Source: Dechloromonas sp. HYN0024 (GTDB taxonomy: Bacteria; Pseudomonadota; Gammaproteobacteria; Burkholderiales; Rhodocyclaceae). From it: DNA of 64,000 nt. The stretch is from contig NZ_CP031842.1 of NCBI RefSeq assembly GCF_003441615.1, positions 1,568,501-1,632,500 of the forward strand. Reading direction: 5' to 3'. The position numbers and the translations under genes are program-made. This document shows, one piece after another, positions 18,705 through 27,619 of the stretch. The notes under the pieces were generated by a model. The model was given only the letters and a program-made list of their open reading frames with translations. It did not search any database and had not been told where the DNA came from. Position 1 is the first letter of the stretch. Each line of letters starts with the position of its first letter.

Positions 18705-20087
18705 ATGCGCCCACTTGCCTTCGTCGACCTTGAAACAACCGGCGCCACTGCCACTCATGACCGCATCACCGAAATCGGCATTGTCGAGGTCGATGCCGAT
18801 GGCAGCGTGCGCGAATGGCAGCAACTGGTCAATCCGGGTATGCCGATACCCCCTTTCATCGAGCAGTTGACCGGCATCAGCAATGACATGGTGGCTGACG
18901 CTCCGCCGTTCGCGGCGGTTGCTTGTGAAGCCATGAAGCGGCTCGAAGGGCGCTTGTTCATCGCCCACAATGCGCGCTTTGACTACGGCTTCTTAAAAAG
19001 CGAATTCAAACGCTTGGGCATCACTTTTCGCGCCTCGGTGCTGTGTACCGTCAAGCTGTCGCGCGCGCTTTACCCGGAGCACAAGCGCCACAACCTCGAC
19101 AGCCTGATCGAACGCCACGCCCTCCAGGCGGAAGCCCGGCACCGTGCACTGGCTGACGCCCAACTGATTCATCAATTCTGGCAGAAAGTTCATGCCGCCC
19201 GCAGCAGTGCCGACATCGCGGCCGCGCTCATGGCCCAGAATGCCAATCCCAGCCTGCCGCCCCATCTCGACGGCAGCGTCGTAGACGAACTGCCGGAAAC
19301 AACCGGCGTCTACCTGTTCTACGGTGAAAACAGCTTGCCGCTCTACATTGGCAAGGCGAAAGACATCCGCCAGCGCGTGCTGGCGCATTTCGCCGGTGAT
19401 CACAGTGCCGCAAAAGAGATGGAACTGGCGCAACAGGTCAGGCGCATCGACTGGGTAGAAACGGCTGGCGAAATCGGTGCCCTGCTCAGGGAGGCCGACC
19501 TGGTAAAAACCTTGCAGCCGATTCACAACCGCCAGTTGCGCAAGAACGACGAGGCCTGCACCTGGCTTCTCGTAGACGAAGGCGAAGGCTGGATGCGGCC
19601 ACAACTCACAGCCCTGGCTGATCTCGACAGCGGACTGAGCAGTGCCTGCTACGGCCTGTTCAAGAGTACCAAGGAGGCGACCAATGCGCTGCGCGCCCTG
19701 GCTGAATCGCACAACCTCTGCGATATCCTGCTCGGTCTGGAAAAAGCCAAACCCGGCAAACCCTGCTTCGGCCACCAGCTGCGCCGCTGCAAGGGGGCCT
19801 GCATCGGCAACGAGCCCCATGCCAGGCACACGGCTCGTCTGATCGCTGCCCTGGTTGGCCTGAAACTGGTTGCCTGGCCATTCAACGGCCCGGCGTTGAT
19901 ACGAGAAGGCGAAGAAGCACACCTCGTCGACGGCTGGCGCTATCTCGGCACGGCCCACTCGGATGAGGAACTCGATGCCCTGCTCGACAGCCCCCGCCCG
20001 CCCTTCGACCGCGACAGCTACAAAATCCTCAGCAAATACGTTGGCAAGCTGACGCCATTGCCGCATCGGGCCGGTGTCACCCGCTAA
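18705..20087 (+). CDS. DnaQ-type 3'-5' exonuclease fused to a GIY-YIG (UvrC/Cho-like) nuclease domain
   Basis: A 460-residue two-domain nuclease. Residues about 1-170 form a DEDDh exonuclease like DNA polymerase III epsilon: FVDLETTG (first Asp/Glu pair), FIAHNARFDYGFL (second Asp) and RHRALADAQL (final His/Asp). Residues about 195-275 form a GIY-YIG domain (GVYLFYGENSLPLYIGKAK, then LLREADLVKTLQPIHN), as in the N-terminal 3'-incising half of UvrC and in Cho. A cysteine-bearing region with LRRCKGACIGNE follows, also seen in UvrC/Cho proteins. A repair role, cutting 3' of lesions and trimming, is plausible. Start ATG 18705 removes an unsupported 22-residue extension. Confidence 0.9.
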   Translation: MRPLAFVDLETTGATATHDRITEIGIVEVDADGSVREWQQLVNPGMPIPPFIEQLTGISNDMVADAPPFAAVACEAMKRLEGRLFIAHNARFDYGFLKSEFKRLGITFRASVLCTVKLSRALYPEHKRHNLDSLIERHALQAEARHRALADAQLIHQFWQKVHAARSSADIAAALMAQNANPSLPPHLDGSVVDELPETTGVYLFYGENSLPLYIGKAKDIRQRVLAHFAGDHSAAKEMELAQQVRRIDWVETAGEIGALLREADLVKTLQPIHNRQLRKNDEACTWLLVDEGEGWMRPQLTALADLDSGLSSACYGLFKSTKEATNALRALAESHNLCDILLGLEKAKPGKPCFGHQLRRCKGACIGNEPHARHTARLIAALVGLKLVAWPFNGPALIREGEEAHLVDGWRYLGTAHSDEELDALLDSPRPPFDRDSYKILSKYVGKLTPLPHRAGVTR

Positions 20088-20133
20088 GGCGAAGCGTGGC
20101 ACACTGGCCGTTTCCTAAATCAACACGTCCACG

Positions 20134-20280
20134 ATGAAACTCTGCCACCTTCCCGCCGAATTGGCGCTTGACTATCCGATGACGCTCGACCGCCACCCCG
20201 AGTTTATTAATAAATTGCTGGCCGAAAGCCGCCGCAAGGGTAGCGAATTTCTCACCCAACTGGCCCGGAAAAAATCATGA
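20134..20280 (+). CDS. 48-residue hypothetical protein coupled to creA
   Basis: Short frame (MKLCHLPAELALDYPMTLDR start, ARKKS end), predicted mostly helical and basic at the C-terminus, without signal peptide or known domain. Its TGA overlaps the ATG of the creA-family gene (ATGA at 20277-20280), and creA overlaps the next cupin gene in the same way, which is the main support for it being translated. The ribosome site is weak. It could be a small independent protein or just a coupling frame for creA. Confidence 0.45.
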   Translation: MKLCHLPAELALDYPMTLDRHPEFINKLLAESRRKGSEFLTQLARKKS

Positions 20281-20756
20281 AATCTCCTCACAGGCACTCA
20301 TTTTCGCAACTTTTCATGGTGTTCGCGGCGGCTCTTGCCCTGCCCGCCACAGCCGAAGAAATCGGCTGCGCCACCACCACCTGGAAGCTGATCGGCGCCA
20401 ATCACCGGGTCTGCGTTTATGCCTACGACGACCCGAAAGTCTCCGGCGTTGCCTGCCATGTCAGCCAGGCCCGCACCGGCGGCGTCAAGGGCAGCCTCGG
20501 GTTGGCAGAAGATCCGTCGCAGTTCTCCATCGCCTGCCGCCAGATCGGGCCGATCGCGCTGCCGGGCAAACTGCCCACTGATGAAGTGGTGTTCAGTGAA
20601 GACACCTCGATTTTCTTCAAGGAAACGAATGTCCATCGCTTTTACGACCAGAAGCGGAACGTCCTGATTTACATGGCGATCAGCCGCAAGATTATCGAAG
20701 GCGCACCGGCCAACTCGATCTCGACCGTGCCGATCCAGCCCTGGGATGGCAAATGA
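20277..20756 (+). CDS. creA: CreA family secreted protein
   Basis: A 159-residue exported protein with signal peptide (FMVFAAALALPATA, residues about 13-26) and the CreA family body: EEIGCATTTWKLIGANHRV, VYAYDDPKVSGVACHVSQ, ARTGGVKGSLGLAEDPS, SEDTSIFFKETNVHRFYD. E. coli CreA has about the same length. CreA proteins are widespread periplasmic proteins of unknown activity. Overlaps by ATGA on both sides tie it to the 20134 frame and the 20753 cupin gene. Confidence 0.9.
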   Translation: MKSPHRHSFSQLFMVFAAALALPATAEEIGCATTTWKLIGANHRVCVYAYDDPKVSGVACHVSQARTGGVKGSLGLAEDPSQFSIACRQIGPIALPGKLPTDEVVFSEDTSIFFKETNVHRFYDQKRNVLIYMAISRKIIEGAPANSISTVPIQPWDGK

Positions 20757-21115
20757 CGCTGAAAACAGTGCGTAACGAGACTATCCCGTATATCACCAAG
20801 GACGGCTCGGAAATCCGTGAACTGCTGCATCCGGCCCAGCACGCGGTGCGCCATCAGAGTCTTGCAGAAGCGGTCATCCCGCCCGGCACAAAAACCTTGC
20901 TACATCGACATGGCGTAACCGAAGAGATTTACCACGTCACTCGTGGTGCCGGGCGCATGACCCTGGCTGCGGAAACCTTTGTCATTGCCCCCGGCGACAG
21001 CATCCCGATCCCGCCGGGCAGCGCGCACTGCGTTGAAAACACCGGGGCCGAAGCGCTGCACATTCTCTGCTGCTGTGCCCCGGCCTATTCTCACGAAGAT
21101 ACCGAATTGCTTTAG
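20753..21115 (+). CDS. Single-domain cupin protein
   Basis: A 120-residue protein with one cupin barrel. The first motif is PPGTKTLLHRHGVTEEIYHV, with two histidines and a glutamate typical of a metal site; the second is IPPGSAHCVENTGAEAL, with the third histidine. Ends with a cysteine-rich strand (ILCCCAPAYSHED). Such small cupins serve as dioxygenases, isomerases or sugar-binding proteins, and the substrate here is unknown. Its start overlaps the creA stop (ATGA). Confidence 0.85.
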   Translation: MTLKTVRNETIPYITKDGSEIRELLHPAQHAVRHQSLAEAVIPPGTKTLLHRHGVTEEIYHVTRGAGRMTLAAETFVIAPGDSIPIPPGSAHCVENTGAEALHILCCCAPAYSHEDTELL

Positions 21116-21123
21116 TTGGTGCC

Positions 21124-21612
21124 TTACTGACCGGGCCCGGCCAATACCTGTAGGGCTTCCGGCAAGCCACCGACGACAACGGTTGTGGGTACGGCGAGCA
21201 TCAGGTTGAGCGGCAGGCCAAAATCCTCGACATACAAGCCGTCACGGTCCACTGGCCGGCCTTCCCGATGATCAAGGGCGACGCCAGAAACCCTGGCCAC
21301 GCGTTGCGATATCGATTCGTCCCGTTCGAGGTAAGCAATCACCGGTTTGTTCAGAGCCAGCGCATAGCCGATCTCGACACAGGTACCGGAATCCGGCTCG
21401 CAACCGCGAAACGGATTGAGGTTCGCCAGCACGGCATCAGCCGAGCGGATCAAGGCGATATTGGCGTCGTAGATGCCGAGCGCCGTCGTTTCAACCCCAT
21501 CCAGTGGAATCAGGGCCTGATGTCCGGCGGCAGCGCATAGCCGACGTGCTTCGTCGGCCCACTGCGCGGCATCCGGGCGAAATACGTCGGGACCAGCCAG
21601 ATAGAGCTTCAA
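21124..21612 (-). CDS. Nucleoside 2-deoxyribosyltransferase family protein
   Basis: A 162-residue protein that fits the family transferring or hydrolysing the N-glycosidic bond of (deoxy)nucleosides. Signatures: MKLYLAGPDVFRPDA at the N-terminus, the Asp in YDANIALIRSADAVLANLNP, and the catalytic Glu region FRGCEPDSGTCVEIGYALA. The start is TTG at 21612, four bases after the stop of the YecA-like gene, so the two are probably coupled; no ATG gives the conserved N-terminus. A housekeeping or salvage role is inferred. Confidence 0.85.
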   Translation of the reverse strand: MKLYLAGPDVFRPDAAQWADEARRLCAAAGHQALIPLDGVETTALGIYDANIALIRSADAVLANLNPFRGCEPDSGTCVEIGYALALNKPVIAYLERDESISQRVARVSGVALDHREGRPVDRDGLYVEDFGLPLNLMLAVPTTVVVGGLPEALQVLAGPGQ

Positions 21613-21616
21613 AGGC

Positions 21617-22312
21617 TCAGTTCAGCTTTTCCGGGCTGCCACAACATTGCTTGAATTTCTTGCCGCTACCGCAGGGGCATGGGTCATTGCGTCCAGCCTT
21701 GTCACCGTCGCGCTGCACTGTGCCGCCGGTCCGCTTGTTGCGCCAGAAGTTATACAGCGTCTGCACGATGACCGGCAGGTTTTCCTGAATCTCGGCGACC
21801 AGACGGGCCTCTTCGGCGGGTGGAAACCAGCGTTCGCCGCTTTTTTCGGCATCTTCCTTGAGCATGCCGTTAAGCAGGAACATCGGTTCGAGCAGCTCAG
21901 ACAGGTCATCGGCGTGCTTACCTGCCAGTTCATACCAGTCACCGGCCAGACCGGCACCGAAAACATAGGAATCGGCCCAGGCGGCGTAGTCGTACTCTTC
22001 GCAGCTTTCATCAAGCGGATAGAGCACCGGGGCGATGGTTTCGTCAGCCAGAAGCGAGGCCGCGAGATCGTTGTTGAGACGCATGAGCAGTTCGAGCGCC
22101 GCTTCGACATCAGCATTGCCGCCAGCTTCGAGCCCCTTGCCCAATGCTTCGACCAGCCAGATGGCGGGCGCGACAGGTTCGGGCGCGCTGACGACGGCAC
22201 AGAGCATGGCCTGGATTTCGTCGAGGCGCATCGCCTCGCCTGCGAAAACCTCAGCTTCAAGGAGTTCTTCAAGCCGGTCAAGATCGGCGTCGGTCAATGG
22301 ATTGGGGTTCAT
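21617..22312 (-). CDS. UPF0149 (YecA/YgfB) family protein with C-terminal SEC-C zinc motif
   Basis: A 231-residue protein: an N-terminal helical UPF0149 domain (residues about 5-190, [35 protein letters not shown]) and a C-terminal SEC-C motif ([19 protein letters not shown]), which in SecA binds zinc and the chaperone SecB. YecA-type proteins are thought to associate with ribosomes or secretion chaperones, but their role is not settled. It lies immediately upstream of the deoxyribosyltransferase gene and divergent from msrB. Confidence 0.9.
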   Translation of the reverse strand: MNPNPLTDADLDRLEELLEAEVFAGEAMRLDEIQAMLCAVVSAPEPVAPAIWLVEALGKGLEAGGNADVEAALELLMRLNNDLAASLLADETIAPVLYPLDESCEEYDYAAWADSYVFGAGLAGDWYELAGKHADDLSELLEPMFLLNGMLKEDAEKSGERWFPPAEEARLVAEIQENLPVIVQTLYNFWRNKRTGGTVQRDGDKAGRNDPCPCGSGKKFKQCCGSPEKLN

Positions 22313-22386
22313 TTGCGTTATCCTCCGGAATGATTGAATTCTAGCCCAAATTGCCAGTCAGACCGGGCCCCCTCCCGGAGCAAATC

Positions 22387-22782
22387 ATGCCAAAAATCGA
22401 AAAAACCGACGCCGAATGGCGTACCCAGCTCGATGAAACCCAGTATCGCGTCACCCGCCAGAAAGGCACAGAACGCGCCTTCACCGGTTGCTACTGGGAC
22501 AGCCACGAAGATGGCACCTACCGCTGCATCTGCTGCGACGCGCCGCTCTTTCGCTCGGAAGCCAAGTTCGACTCTGGCTGCGGCTGGCCGAGCTTCCATA
22601 CGCCCAACGATGCTACGCTGATCGATGAGCACATCGACCGCAGCGTCGGCATGATCCGCACCGAAGTCACCTGCCACGACTGCGGCGCGCACCTCGGTCA
22701 CGTTTTCGACGATGGCCCGGCACCAACCGGGCTGCGCTACTGCATCAACTCGGCCTCGCTCAAGCTCGCACAAGACAAATAA
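22387..22782 (+). CDS. msrB: Peptide-methionine (R)-S-oxide reductase
   Basis: Reduces methionine-R-sulfoxide in oxidised proteins. The 131-residue protein has the zinc-binding pairs CICC and CHDC, the [10 protein letters not shown] substrate loop, and the catalytic cysteine in [16 protein letters not shown] 22387 ([11 protein letters not shown]) has GGAG upstream; the in-frame 22351 start adds twelve unlikely residues. It is followed seven bases or so later by an MFS transporter gene. Confidence 0.95.
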   Translation: MPKIEKTDAEWRTQLDETQYRVTRQKGTERAFTGCYWDSHEDGTYRCICCDAPLFRSEAKFDSGCGWPSFHTPNDATLIDEHIDRSVGMIRTEVTCHDCGAHLGHVFDDGPAPTGLRYCINSASLKLAQDK

Positions 22783-22798
22783 GGCCTAGTTGCACCCG

Positions 22799-24007
22799 AT
22801 GACTGCCACTGCCTTACCCGATGCCCCACGCAGCGATATCGAAGTGATATCGCTGATTGGATTTGTGCACGGCGTTTCACATTTTTTCCAGCTCCTGCTG
22901 CCAACCCTCTTTCCCTGGTTGATGCAGGATTTCAATCTGAGCTTCACCGCCATCGGCATGACGACAACCGTCTTCTTTGTCATTTCCGGGCTTGGTCAGG
23001 CCGTGTCGGGGTTTCTCGTCGACCGTTTCGGAGCCGTGCGGGTACTCGGGGGCGGCATCGCCTGTTTTGCGCTGGCCGGACTCGTTCTCCATTTCGCCAG
23101 CGGTTATCCGATGCTGATCGCCGTCGCCATCATCGCCGGACTGGGCAACAGCATTTTCCATCCGGCTGATTTCACCATTCTCAACCACCGCGTATCGCAA
23201 CCCAGGCTCGGTCACGCCTTTGCGGTTCACGGCCTCTCCGGGAACCTTGGCTGGGCAGCTGCCCCCATCTTCATGACCGGCATTGCCACCACCGCCGGAT
23301 GGCAGACTGCCGCACTCGCCGCCAGCCTCGTTGCCATCGCCGCCATGATCCTGCTCTTCTGGCGCCGCGAAACCATCAACGAAGCGCACGACCATCGAGC
23401 CGCCGCCAGCAATGATGCACCATCGCCAACCTTCGCCTTCCTCGGCTCACGTGCCGTCTGGCTGTGTTTCCTTTTCTTTCTGTTCATCACCGCCGCCTTC
23501 GGCGCCATCCAGAACTTCGCCAGTCCCATTTTGCAGGCGGTATACGCGTTGTCGCTGACCACAGCGGCTCTGGCCCTGTCGACATACATGGTCGGCGCTG
23601 CCGCCGGCATCGTGCTCGGCGGCTTCCTCGCCCAGAAGAATGTGCACGAACACCTGATCGCCGGGGCGCTCGGTGTCGCCGCCCTGCTCGCCATTCTCCT
23701 CGCCAGCAGCATGTTGCCGGCCTGGGCCATCCTTCCACTAATGGGTGGCATTGGCTTTTGCACCGGCATTGCCGGGCCGTCACGCGACCTGCTGGTGCGC
23801 AAGGCAGCCACGGCCCGCTTTGGCAAATCGGCCTACGGCCGCGTCTACGGTTTTGTCTATTCTGGCCTTGACCTCGGCCTCGCCCTGGCCCCCGTCATTT
23901 TTGGCAGCCTGATGGATGGCCGTCGCATCAGCGAAGTGCTGGTCGGCATCGCCATCCTGCAGACGCTGGCCATTTTCTCGGCACTACGCGTCGGCAAGGC
24001 GGTTTAG
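22799..24007 (+). CDS. Major facilitator superfamily transporter, fosmidomycin-resistance-like
   Basis: A roughly 402-residue inner-membrane protein with about twelve hydrophobic segments, and the MFS loop GFLVDRFGAVRVLGGGI between helices 2 and 3. The opening VHGVSHFFQLLLPTLFPWL resembles the Fsr branch. Substrate cannot be told. ATG 22799 is used; a TTG at 22790 is closer to the AAGG at 22781 and is a real alternative. It probably shares a transcript with msrB. The 210 bases after it (24008-24217) hold nothing I recognise. Confidence 0.85.
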   Translation: MTATALPDAPRSDIEVISLIGFVHGVSHFFQLLLPTLFPWLMQDFNLSFTAIGMTTTVFFVISGLGQAVSGFLVDRFGAVRVLGGGIACFALAGLVLHFASGYPMLIAVAIIAGLGNSIFHPADFTILNHRVSQPRLGHAFAVHGLSGNLGWAAAPIFMTGIATTAGWQTAALAASLVAIAAMILLFWRRETINEAHDHRAAASNDAPSPTFAFLGSRAVWLCFLFFLFITAAFGAIQNFASPILQAVYALSLTTAALALSTYMVGAAAGIVLGGFLAQKNVHEHLIAGALGVAALLAILLASSMLPAWAILPLMGGIGFCTGIAGPSRDLLVRKAATARFGKSAYGRVYGFVYSGLDLGLALAPVIFGSLMDGRRISEVLVGIAILQTLAIFSALRVGKAV

Positions 24008-24217
24008 GACACAGCACCCGGCACGGTGTTTTCCTCCCGCACCAACGGCAGTAACTTTATTCGGTGGGCAGACCAAGCCCTGATGTACCGGTCTTTTAGC
24101 GGTTACCCAAAATCACCTGAAATCTGACTGCCTTGGACGTCCCTGTACGGCAGCCTCGATGCGCCATTGGAGAGGGTAGAACACTGGCTGATGGGAACCG
24201 CGCCACCAATACGCCGG

Positions 24218-24475
24218 CTATTTCTTCCTGACCAGCTGCTTGGCGAAGGCGGCATCGTTCTTGGTAACGCGCTTCACTTTTTGCGGCCCGGTGGCATCGA
24301 CAAAACGGACAAAATCGTCGAGTGCCAGCGCCTCAGAGACATCCCTGTCGACACTATCCACCCGTTCACGTAGCAGGAACAGGCTGTTATTGGTCATCAC
24401 CATCAGGTAATGGCGCAATCCCTCGCTGCGCTGGTTGAGGCGCGCTACCGCTGCCGTGGCACGGGTTGAGCGCAT
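24218..24475 (-). CDS. Hypothetical 85-residue protein
   Basis: Basic soluble protein (MRSTRATAAVARLNQRSEGL start, FAKQLVRKK end) with a hydrophobic centre (HYLMVMTNNSLFLLRERV). No family recognised. ATG 24475 is chosen because it lies four bases after the stop of the preceding 65-residue gene; the frame extends upstream to 24556, but that would overlap the neighbour. Last member of a run of small minus-strand genes downstream of the isc operon. Confidence 0.6.
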   Translation of the reverse strand: MRSTRATAAVARLNQRSEGLRHYLMVMTNNSLFLLRERVDSVDRDVSEALALDDFVRFVDATGPQKVKRVTKNDAAFAKQLVRKK

Positions 24476-24479
24476 CCGC

Positions 24480-24677
24480 TTATTTGTACTTCTTGAAAAC
24501 AGCCTTGGCGTCGAGATGGGCGCGATCGAGGGTACAGATCGACTCATCGTCGTCATGGCCGGTGAAAAAATCGTCGGCCTGGGCGCGCATCACCATCTTG
24601 ATCGCGGCATTGTCGTCAATATCGTATTTTTCGGTGATCAGGGTGGTTACTTCGTCGAGGTGTTCTTCGTAGGTCAT
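24480..24677 (-). CDS. Hypothetical 65-residue acidic protein
   Basis: Small helical protein ([19 protein letters not shown] start) with a very acidic middle ([14 protein letters not shown]). No family recognised. Its ATG overlaps the stop of the VF530-family gene (ATGA), so the two are translationally coupled, and it is followed closely by the 85-residue gene. Composition suggests a soluble binding or adaptor protein, but no role can be assigned. Confidence 0.65.
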   Translation of the reverse strand: MTYEEHLDEVTTLITEKYDIDDNAAIKMVMRAQADDFFTGHDDDESICTLDRAHLDAKAVFKKYK

Positions 24678-24901
24678 GGCAAGTCAAATTCAGTGGAAAT
24701 ATAGAGTTCTTCCAGCTTGGCCCTGGCCCACGGAGTGCGGCGAAGGAATTTCAGGCTGGAGGCGATACTGGGGTCAAGGTTGAAGCACCGGATGTCGATG
24801 ATCTGCCCGAGTTCAGCCCAGCCGTAGCGTGCAACCAGACGCGTCAGGATGGTTTCCAGGGTCAGGCCGTGCAGCGGATTGTTGGCTTGTTTTTCGGACA
24901 T
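24674..24901 (-). CDS. VF530 (DUF2132) family protein
   Basis: A 75-residue protein with the family signature [36 protein letters not shown], and [19 protein letters not shown]. The Vibrio fischeri relative VF530 has been studied structurally and described as DNA-binding; function in cells is unknown. Start ATG 24901 precedes the conserved segment by seven residues. It follows the YkgJ-like gene by 16 bases on the same strand and may be carried on an extended isc transcript. Confidence 0.85.
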   Translation of the reverse strand: MSEKQANNPLHGLTLETILTRLVARYGWAELGQIIDIRCFNLDPSIASSLKFLRRTPWARAKLEELYISTEFDLP

Positions 24902-24917
24902 GGGGCAAGACTACAAA

Positions 24918-25205
24918 TTATCGGGCCGTAGCGGCGGGGGTGTAGAAAATCTGTCTTTCGCGCCGGCAATCGTCGTCGCCCATTTCAAAAACGCGGCAGT
25001 TATCCGGTCTTTGGGCGTAAATCGTGCAACGCATGGTGTCACGATCCAGCGCCGCGCACCAGCCATCATCGAGCCGGCGCATCACCCAGCCTCCCCATTC
25101 GTCCTGGGTTGTCAGGCGGCGCGGCACGTCGTCCCCCGCCATCAACATCACCTCCAGCTGGCAGCAGCAGGCTGCGCACTGGTCGCAGGAGATGGCGGCG
25201 GGAAT
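24918..25205 (-). CDS. YkgJ-type cysteine-cluster protein with a non-standard start codon
   Basis: About 95 residues that fit the YkgJ family, putative zinc- or Fe-S-binding proteins. N-terminal cluster ISCDQCAACCCQLEV, then WCAALDRDTMRCTIYAQRPD, NCRVFEMGDDDC. No ATG, GTG or TTG lies upstream of the first cysteine cluster in frame: the first GTG (25151) would delete it. The frame opens across the iscX stop (TGATT at 25207-25203), so an ATT at 25205 or CTG at 25208 is the likely initiator by coupling to iscX. Position directly behind iscX makes it the possible tenth member of the isc transcript. Confidence 0.7.
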   Translation of the reverse strand: MPAAISCDQCAACCCQLEVMLMAGDDVPRRLTTQDEWGGWVMRRLDDGWCAALDRDTMRCTIYAQRPDNCRVFEMGDDDCRRERQIFYTPAATAR

Positions 25206-25399
25206 CAGGCGACCTCGTCGATCCAGGCTTGCTGAATGGCTTCGAGGATCTTTTCGCCGCAGTGCTTGGGGTCGTCGTTGAAGCCTGGCAAGGCCATGAC
25301 CCAGTCGCGCAGGTCGACGAAGTTCAGTTTGAGCGGGTCTTTATCGGGGTGAGCATCGCTGAGTTCGATGGCGATGTCGTTGATGTCGGTCCATTTCAT
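25205..25399 (-). CDS. iscX: Fe-S assembly protein IscX
   Basis: A 64-residue acidic protein that binds IscS and ferrous iron and tunes cluster assembly. The sequence follows the family: [50 protein letters not shown]. Length equals the E. coli protein within two residues. Its ATG overlaps the fdx stop (ATGA at 25396-25399). Confidence 0.95.
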   Translation of the reverse strand: MKWTDINDIAIELSDAHPDKDPLKLNFVDLRDWVMALPGFNDDPKHCGEKILEAIQQAWIDEVA

Positions 25400-25740
25400 T
25401 TGCGGTGGCCCTCCTTCGCCATGTTGATGCTGTACTTCGGAATTTCCACGGTGAGTGGGGTTTTACCGACGATGGCCTGGCAGCCCAGGCGGGAATTGGG
25501 TTCCAGCCCCCATGCCTTGTCGAGCAGGTCTTCCTCGATGTCTTCGGCGGCTTCGAGCGAGTTGAAGCCTTCACGCACGATGACGTGACAGGTCGTACAG
25601 GCGCAGGACATTTCACAGGCGTGGTCGAGTTCGATGGCGTTTTTCAGCAGGTTTTCGCAGATCGAAACACCCTCTTCCGCCTCGATCAGCGCGCCGTCCG
25701 GACAAAGCTCGACGTGCGGCAGAACGATCAGTTGCGTCAT
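25396..25740 (-). CDS. fdx: ISC-type [2Fe-2S] ferredoxin
   Basis: Electron donor for cluster assembly on IscU. The 114-residue adrenodoxin-type ferredoxin has the cluster ligands in [16 protein letters not shown] and the fourth cysteine in SRLGCQAIV. Overlaps hscA upstream (ATGA at 25737-25740) and iscX downstream. Confidence 0.96.
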   Translation of the reverse strand: MTQLIVLPHVELCPDGALIEAEEGVSICENLLKNAIELDHACEMSCACTTCHVIVREGFNSLEAAEDIEEDLLDKAWGLEPNSRLGCQAIVGKTPLTVEIPKYSINMAKEGHRK

Positions 25741-27617
25741 GCGTCCTCTCCCATTTTGATGTCGTCCACATTGCGGCCGGAGAGCACCTTCTTGATGCTT
25801 TGGTCCATGCGGCGATGGGCAAATGCCTGGGTCTCGAAACCGAGATCGTCCATGGCGATATTGATCAGGCGGCGATTGTCGCCGGCCATGGTTTCCTGCA
25901 ACTTGGCGATGGTGGCGACGATCTTGGCCGTTTCGGCTTCATTGAGCAGGTGCGGATCTTCCTTCAGCGCCGCTTCGGTCGCTTCGATCATGCGCTGCGC
26001 CTCGACCTGAGCCTCCTTGAGGGCGCGGTTCATCGCGTCGTCCTTGGCATGCTCCATCGAATCCTTGAGCATGCCGGCGATTTCGTCGTCGGAGAGACCA
26101 TAGGATGGCTTTACGGTAACGCTGGATTCGACCCCGGTCGTCTGTTCCCGGGCGGCCACCGACAGTAAACCATCGGCATCGACCTGGAAAGTCACGCGAA
26201 TACGGGCGGCGCCAGCGACCATCGGTGGAATGCCGCGCAATTCAAAGCGGGCCAGCGAACGGCAGTCAGAAACCAGCTCACGCTCGCCCTGTACAACATG
26301 GATCGCCATCGCGGTCTGACCATCCTTGAAGGTGGTGAATTCCTGGGCGCGCGCCGTCGGGATGGTGGAATTGCGCGGAATGACCTTCTCGGTCAGACCA
26401 CCCATGGTCTCCAGACCGAGCGACAGCGGAATGACGTCGAGCAGTAGCCAGTCGTCCTTGCCGGTCTTGTTACCGACCAGCAGATTGGCCTGGGTCGCAG
26501 CACCGAGCGCGACAACCTTGTCCGGATCAAGATTGGTCAGCGGCTCCTGCCGGAAGAAATCACCGACTGCCTTCTGCACCTGCGGCATGCGCGTGGCGCC
26601 ACCGACCATGACGACGCCCTTGATGTCTTCAGCGCGCAGGCCGGCATCGCGCAGGGCCTTCTTGACCGGCTGCAGGGTTTTTGAAATCAGTGTCTGGGTA
26701 ATGCCGGCAAAGGTTGCCACATCAAGTTTGACGTCGACCATTTCCCCGGTGGACAGGCGCGCCGTGAGCGGTGCTTCCGGGTTGTTGGTGAGAAACTCCT
26801 TGGCTTCGCGACAGCGCATCATGAGCAGGCGGCCATCTTCCGGCGAGAGCGGCTGCAGCTTGGCCTGCTCGATCACCCAGCAGAAAATCCGATGATCAAA
26901 ATCATCACCACCCAGCGCCGAATCGCCGCCGGTCGCCATGACCTCGAAAACGCCCTTGGTCAGCTTGAGAATGGAAATATCGAAAGTGCCACCGCCGAGG
27001 TCATAAACCGCATAGACACCCTCGGCGCCGTTGTCCAGCCCGTAGGCGATGGCCGCTGCGGTCGGCTCGTTGAGCAGGCGCAGGACATTGAGGCCGGCCA
27101 GACGGGCGGCATCCTTGGTGGCCTGGCGCTGGGCGTCGTCAAAATAGGCCGGTACGGTGATCACCGCCCCGACCAGATCGCCGGCCAACGCCGTTTCGGC
27201 CCTTAGCTTGAGGCTTTTAAGGATTTCGGCCGAGACTTCGACCGGACTCTTGATGCCGGCAATGGTATTAACCTTGACCATGCCCGGCGCTTCAACGAAG
27301 TCGTAGGGCATCGACTCGACGTGCGAGATGTCCTTCAGCCCTCGGCCCATGAAGCGCTTGACCGAAACGATGGTGTTGCGCGGATCGATGGCCTGCTTGG
27401 TCTGGGCGTCATAACCGACTTCGGTCGAGTTATCGGCGTGGTAACGCACGACCGAAGGCAGCAAGGGCCGCCCCTGCTCGTCACTCAGACAGATCGAAAT
27501 GCCGCTGCGCACGGTGGCGACCAGCGAGTTGGTGGTGCCCAGATCGATGCCGATGGCGAGCTTATGCTCGTGCGGTGCCGCCGATTCGCCGGGTTCGGCG
27601 ATTTGAAACAGTGCCAT
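25737..27617 (-). CDS. hscA: Hsp70-type chaperone HscA
   Basis: Specialised Hsp70 that, with HscB, helps release Fe-S clusters from IscU to target proteins. The 626-residue chain has the ATPase motifs [33 protein letters not shown] and [13 protein letters not shown], and a substrate-binding part beginning near [13 protein letters not shown]. Length and gene order (hscB-hscA-fdx) match the isc operon. Separated from hscB by two bases. Confidence 0.97.
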   Translation of the reverse strand: MALFQIAEPGESAAPHEHKLAIGIDLGTTNSLVATVRSGISICLSDEQGRPLLPSVVRYHADNSTEVGYDAQTKQAIDPRNTIVSVKRFMGRGLKDISHVESMPYDFVEAPGMVKVNTIAGIKSPVEVSAEILKSLKLRAETALAGDLVGAVITVPAYFDDAQRQATKDAARLAGLNVLRLLNEPTAAAIAYGLDNGAEGVYAVYDLGGGTFDISILKLTKGVFEVMATGGDSALGGDDFDHRIFCWVIEQAKLQPLSPEDGRLLMMRCREAKEFLTNNPEAPLTARLSTGEMVDVKLDVATFAGITQTLISKTLQPVKKALRDAGLRAEDIKGVVMVGGATRMPQVQKAVGDFFRQEPLTNLDPDKVVALGAATQANLLVGNKTGKDDWLLLDVIPLSLGLETMGGLTEKVIPRNSTIPTARAQEFTTFKDGQTAMAIHVVQGERELVSDCRSLARFELRGIPPMVAGAARIRVTFQVDADGLLSVAAREQTTGVESSVTVKPSYGLSDDEIAGMLKDSMEHAKDDAMNRALKEAQVEAQRMIEATEAALKEDPHLLNEAETAKIVATIAKLQETMAGDNRRLINIAMDDLGFETQAFAHRRMDQSIKKVLSGRNVDDIKMGEDA

Positions 27618-27619
27618 TA

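Noticed and set aside
24008..24217. 210-base gap after the MFS gene
   Set aside because: No frame with a start and ribosome site, no repeat and no tRNA seen.
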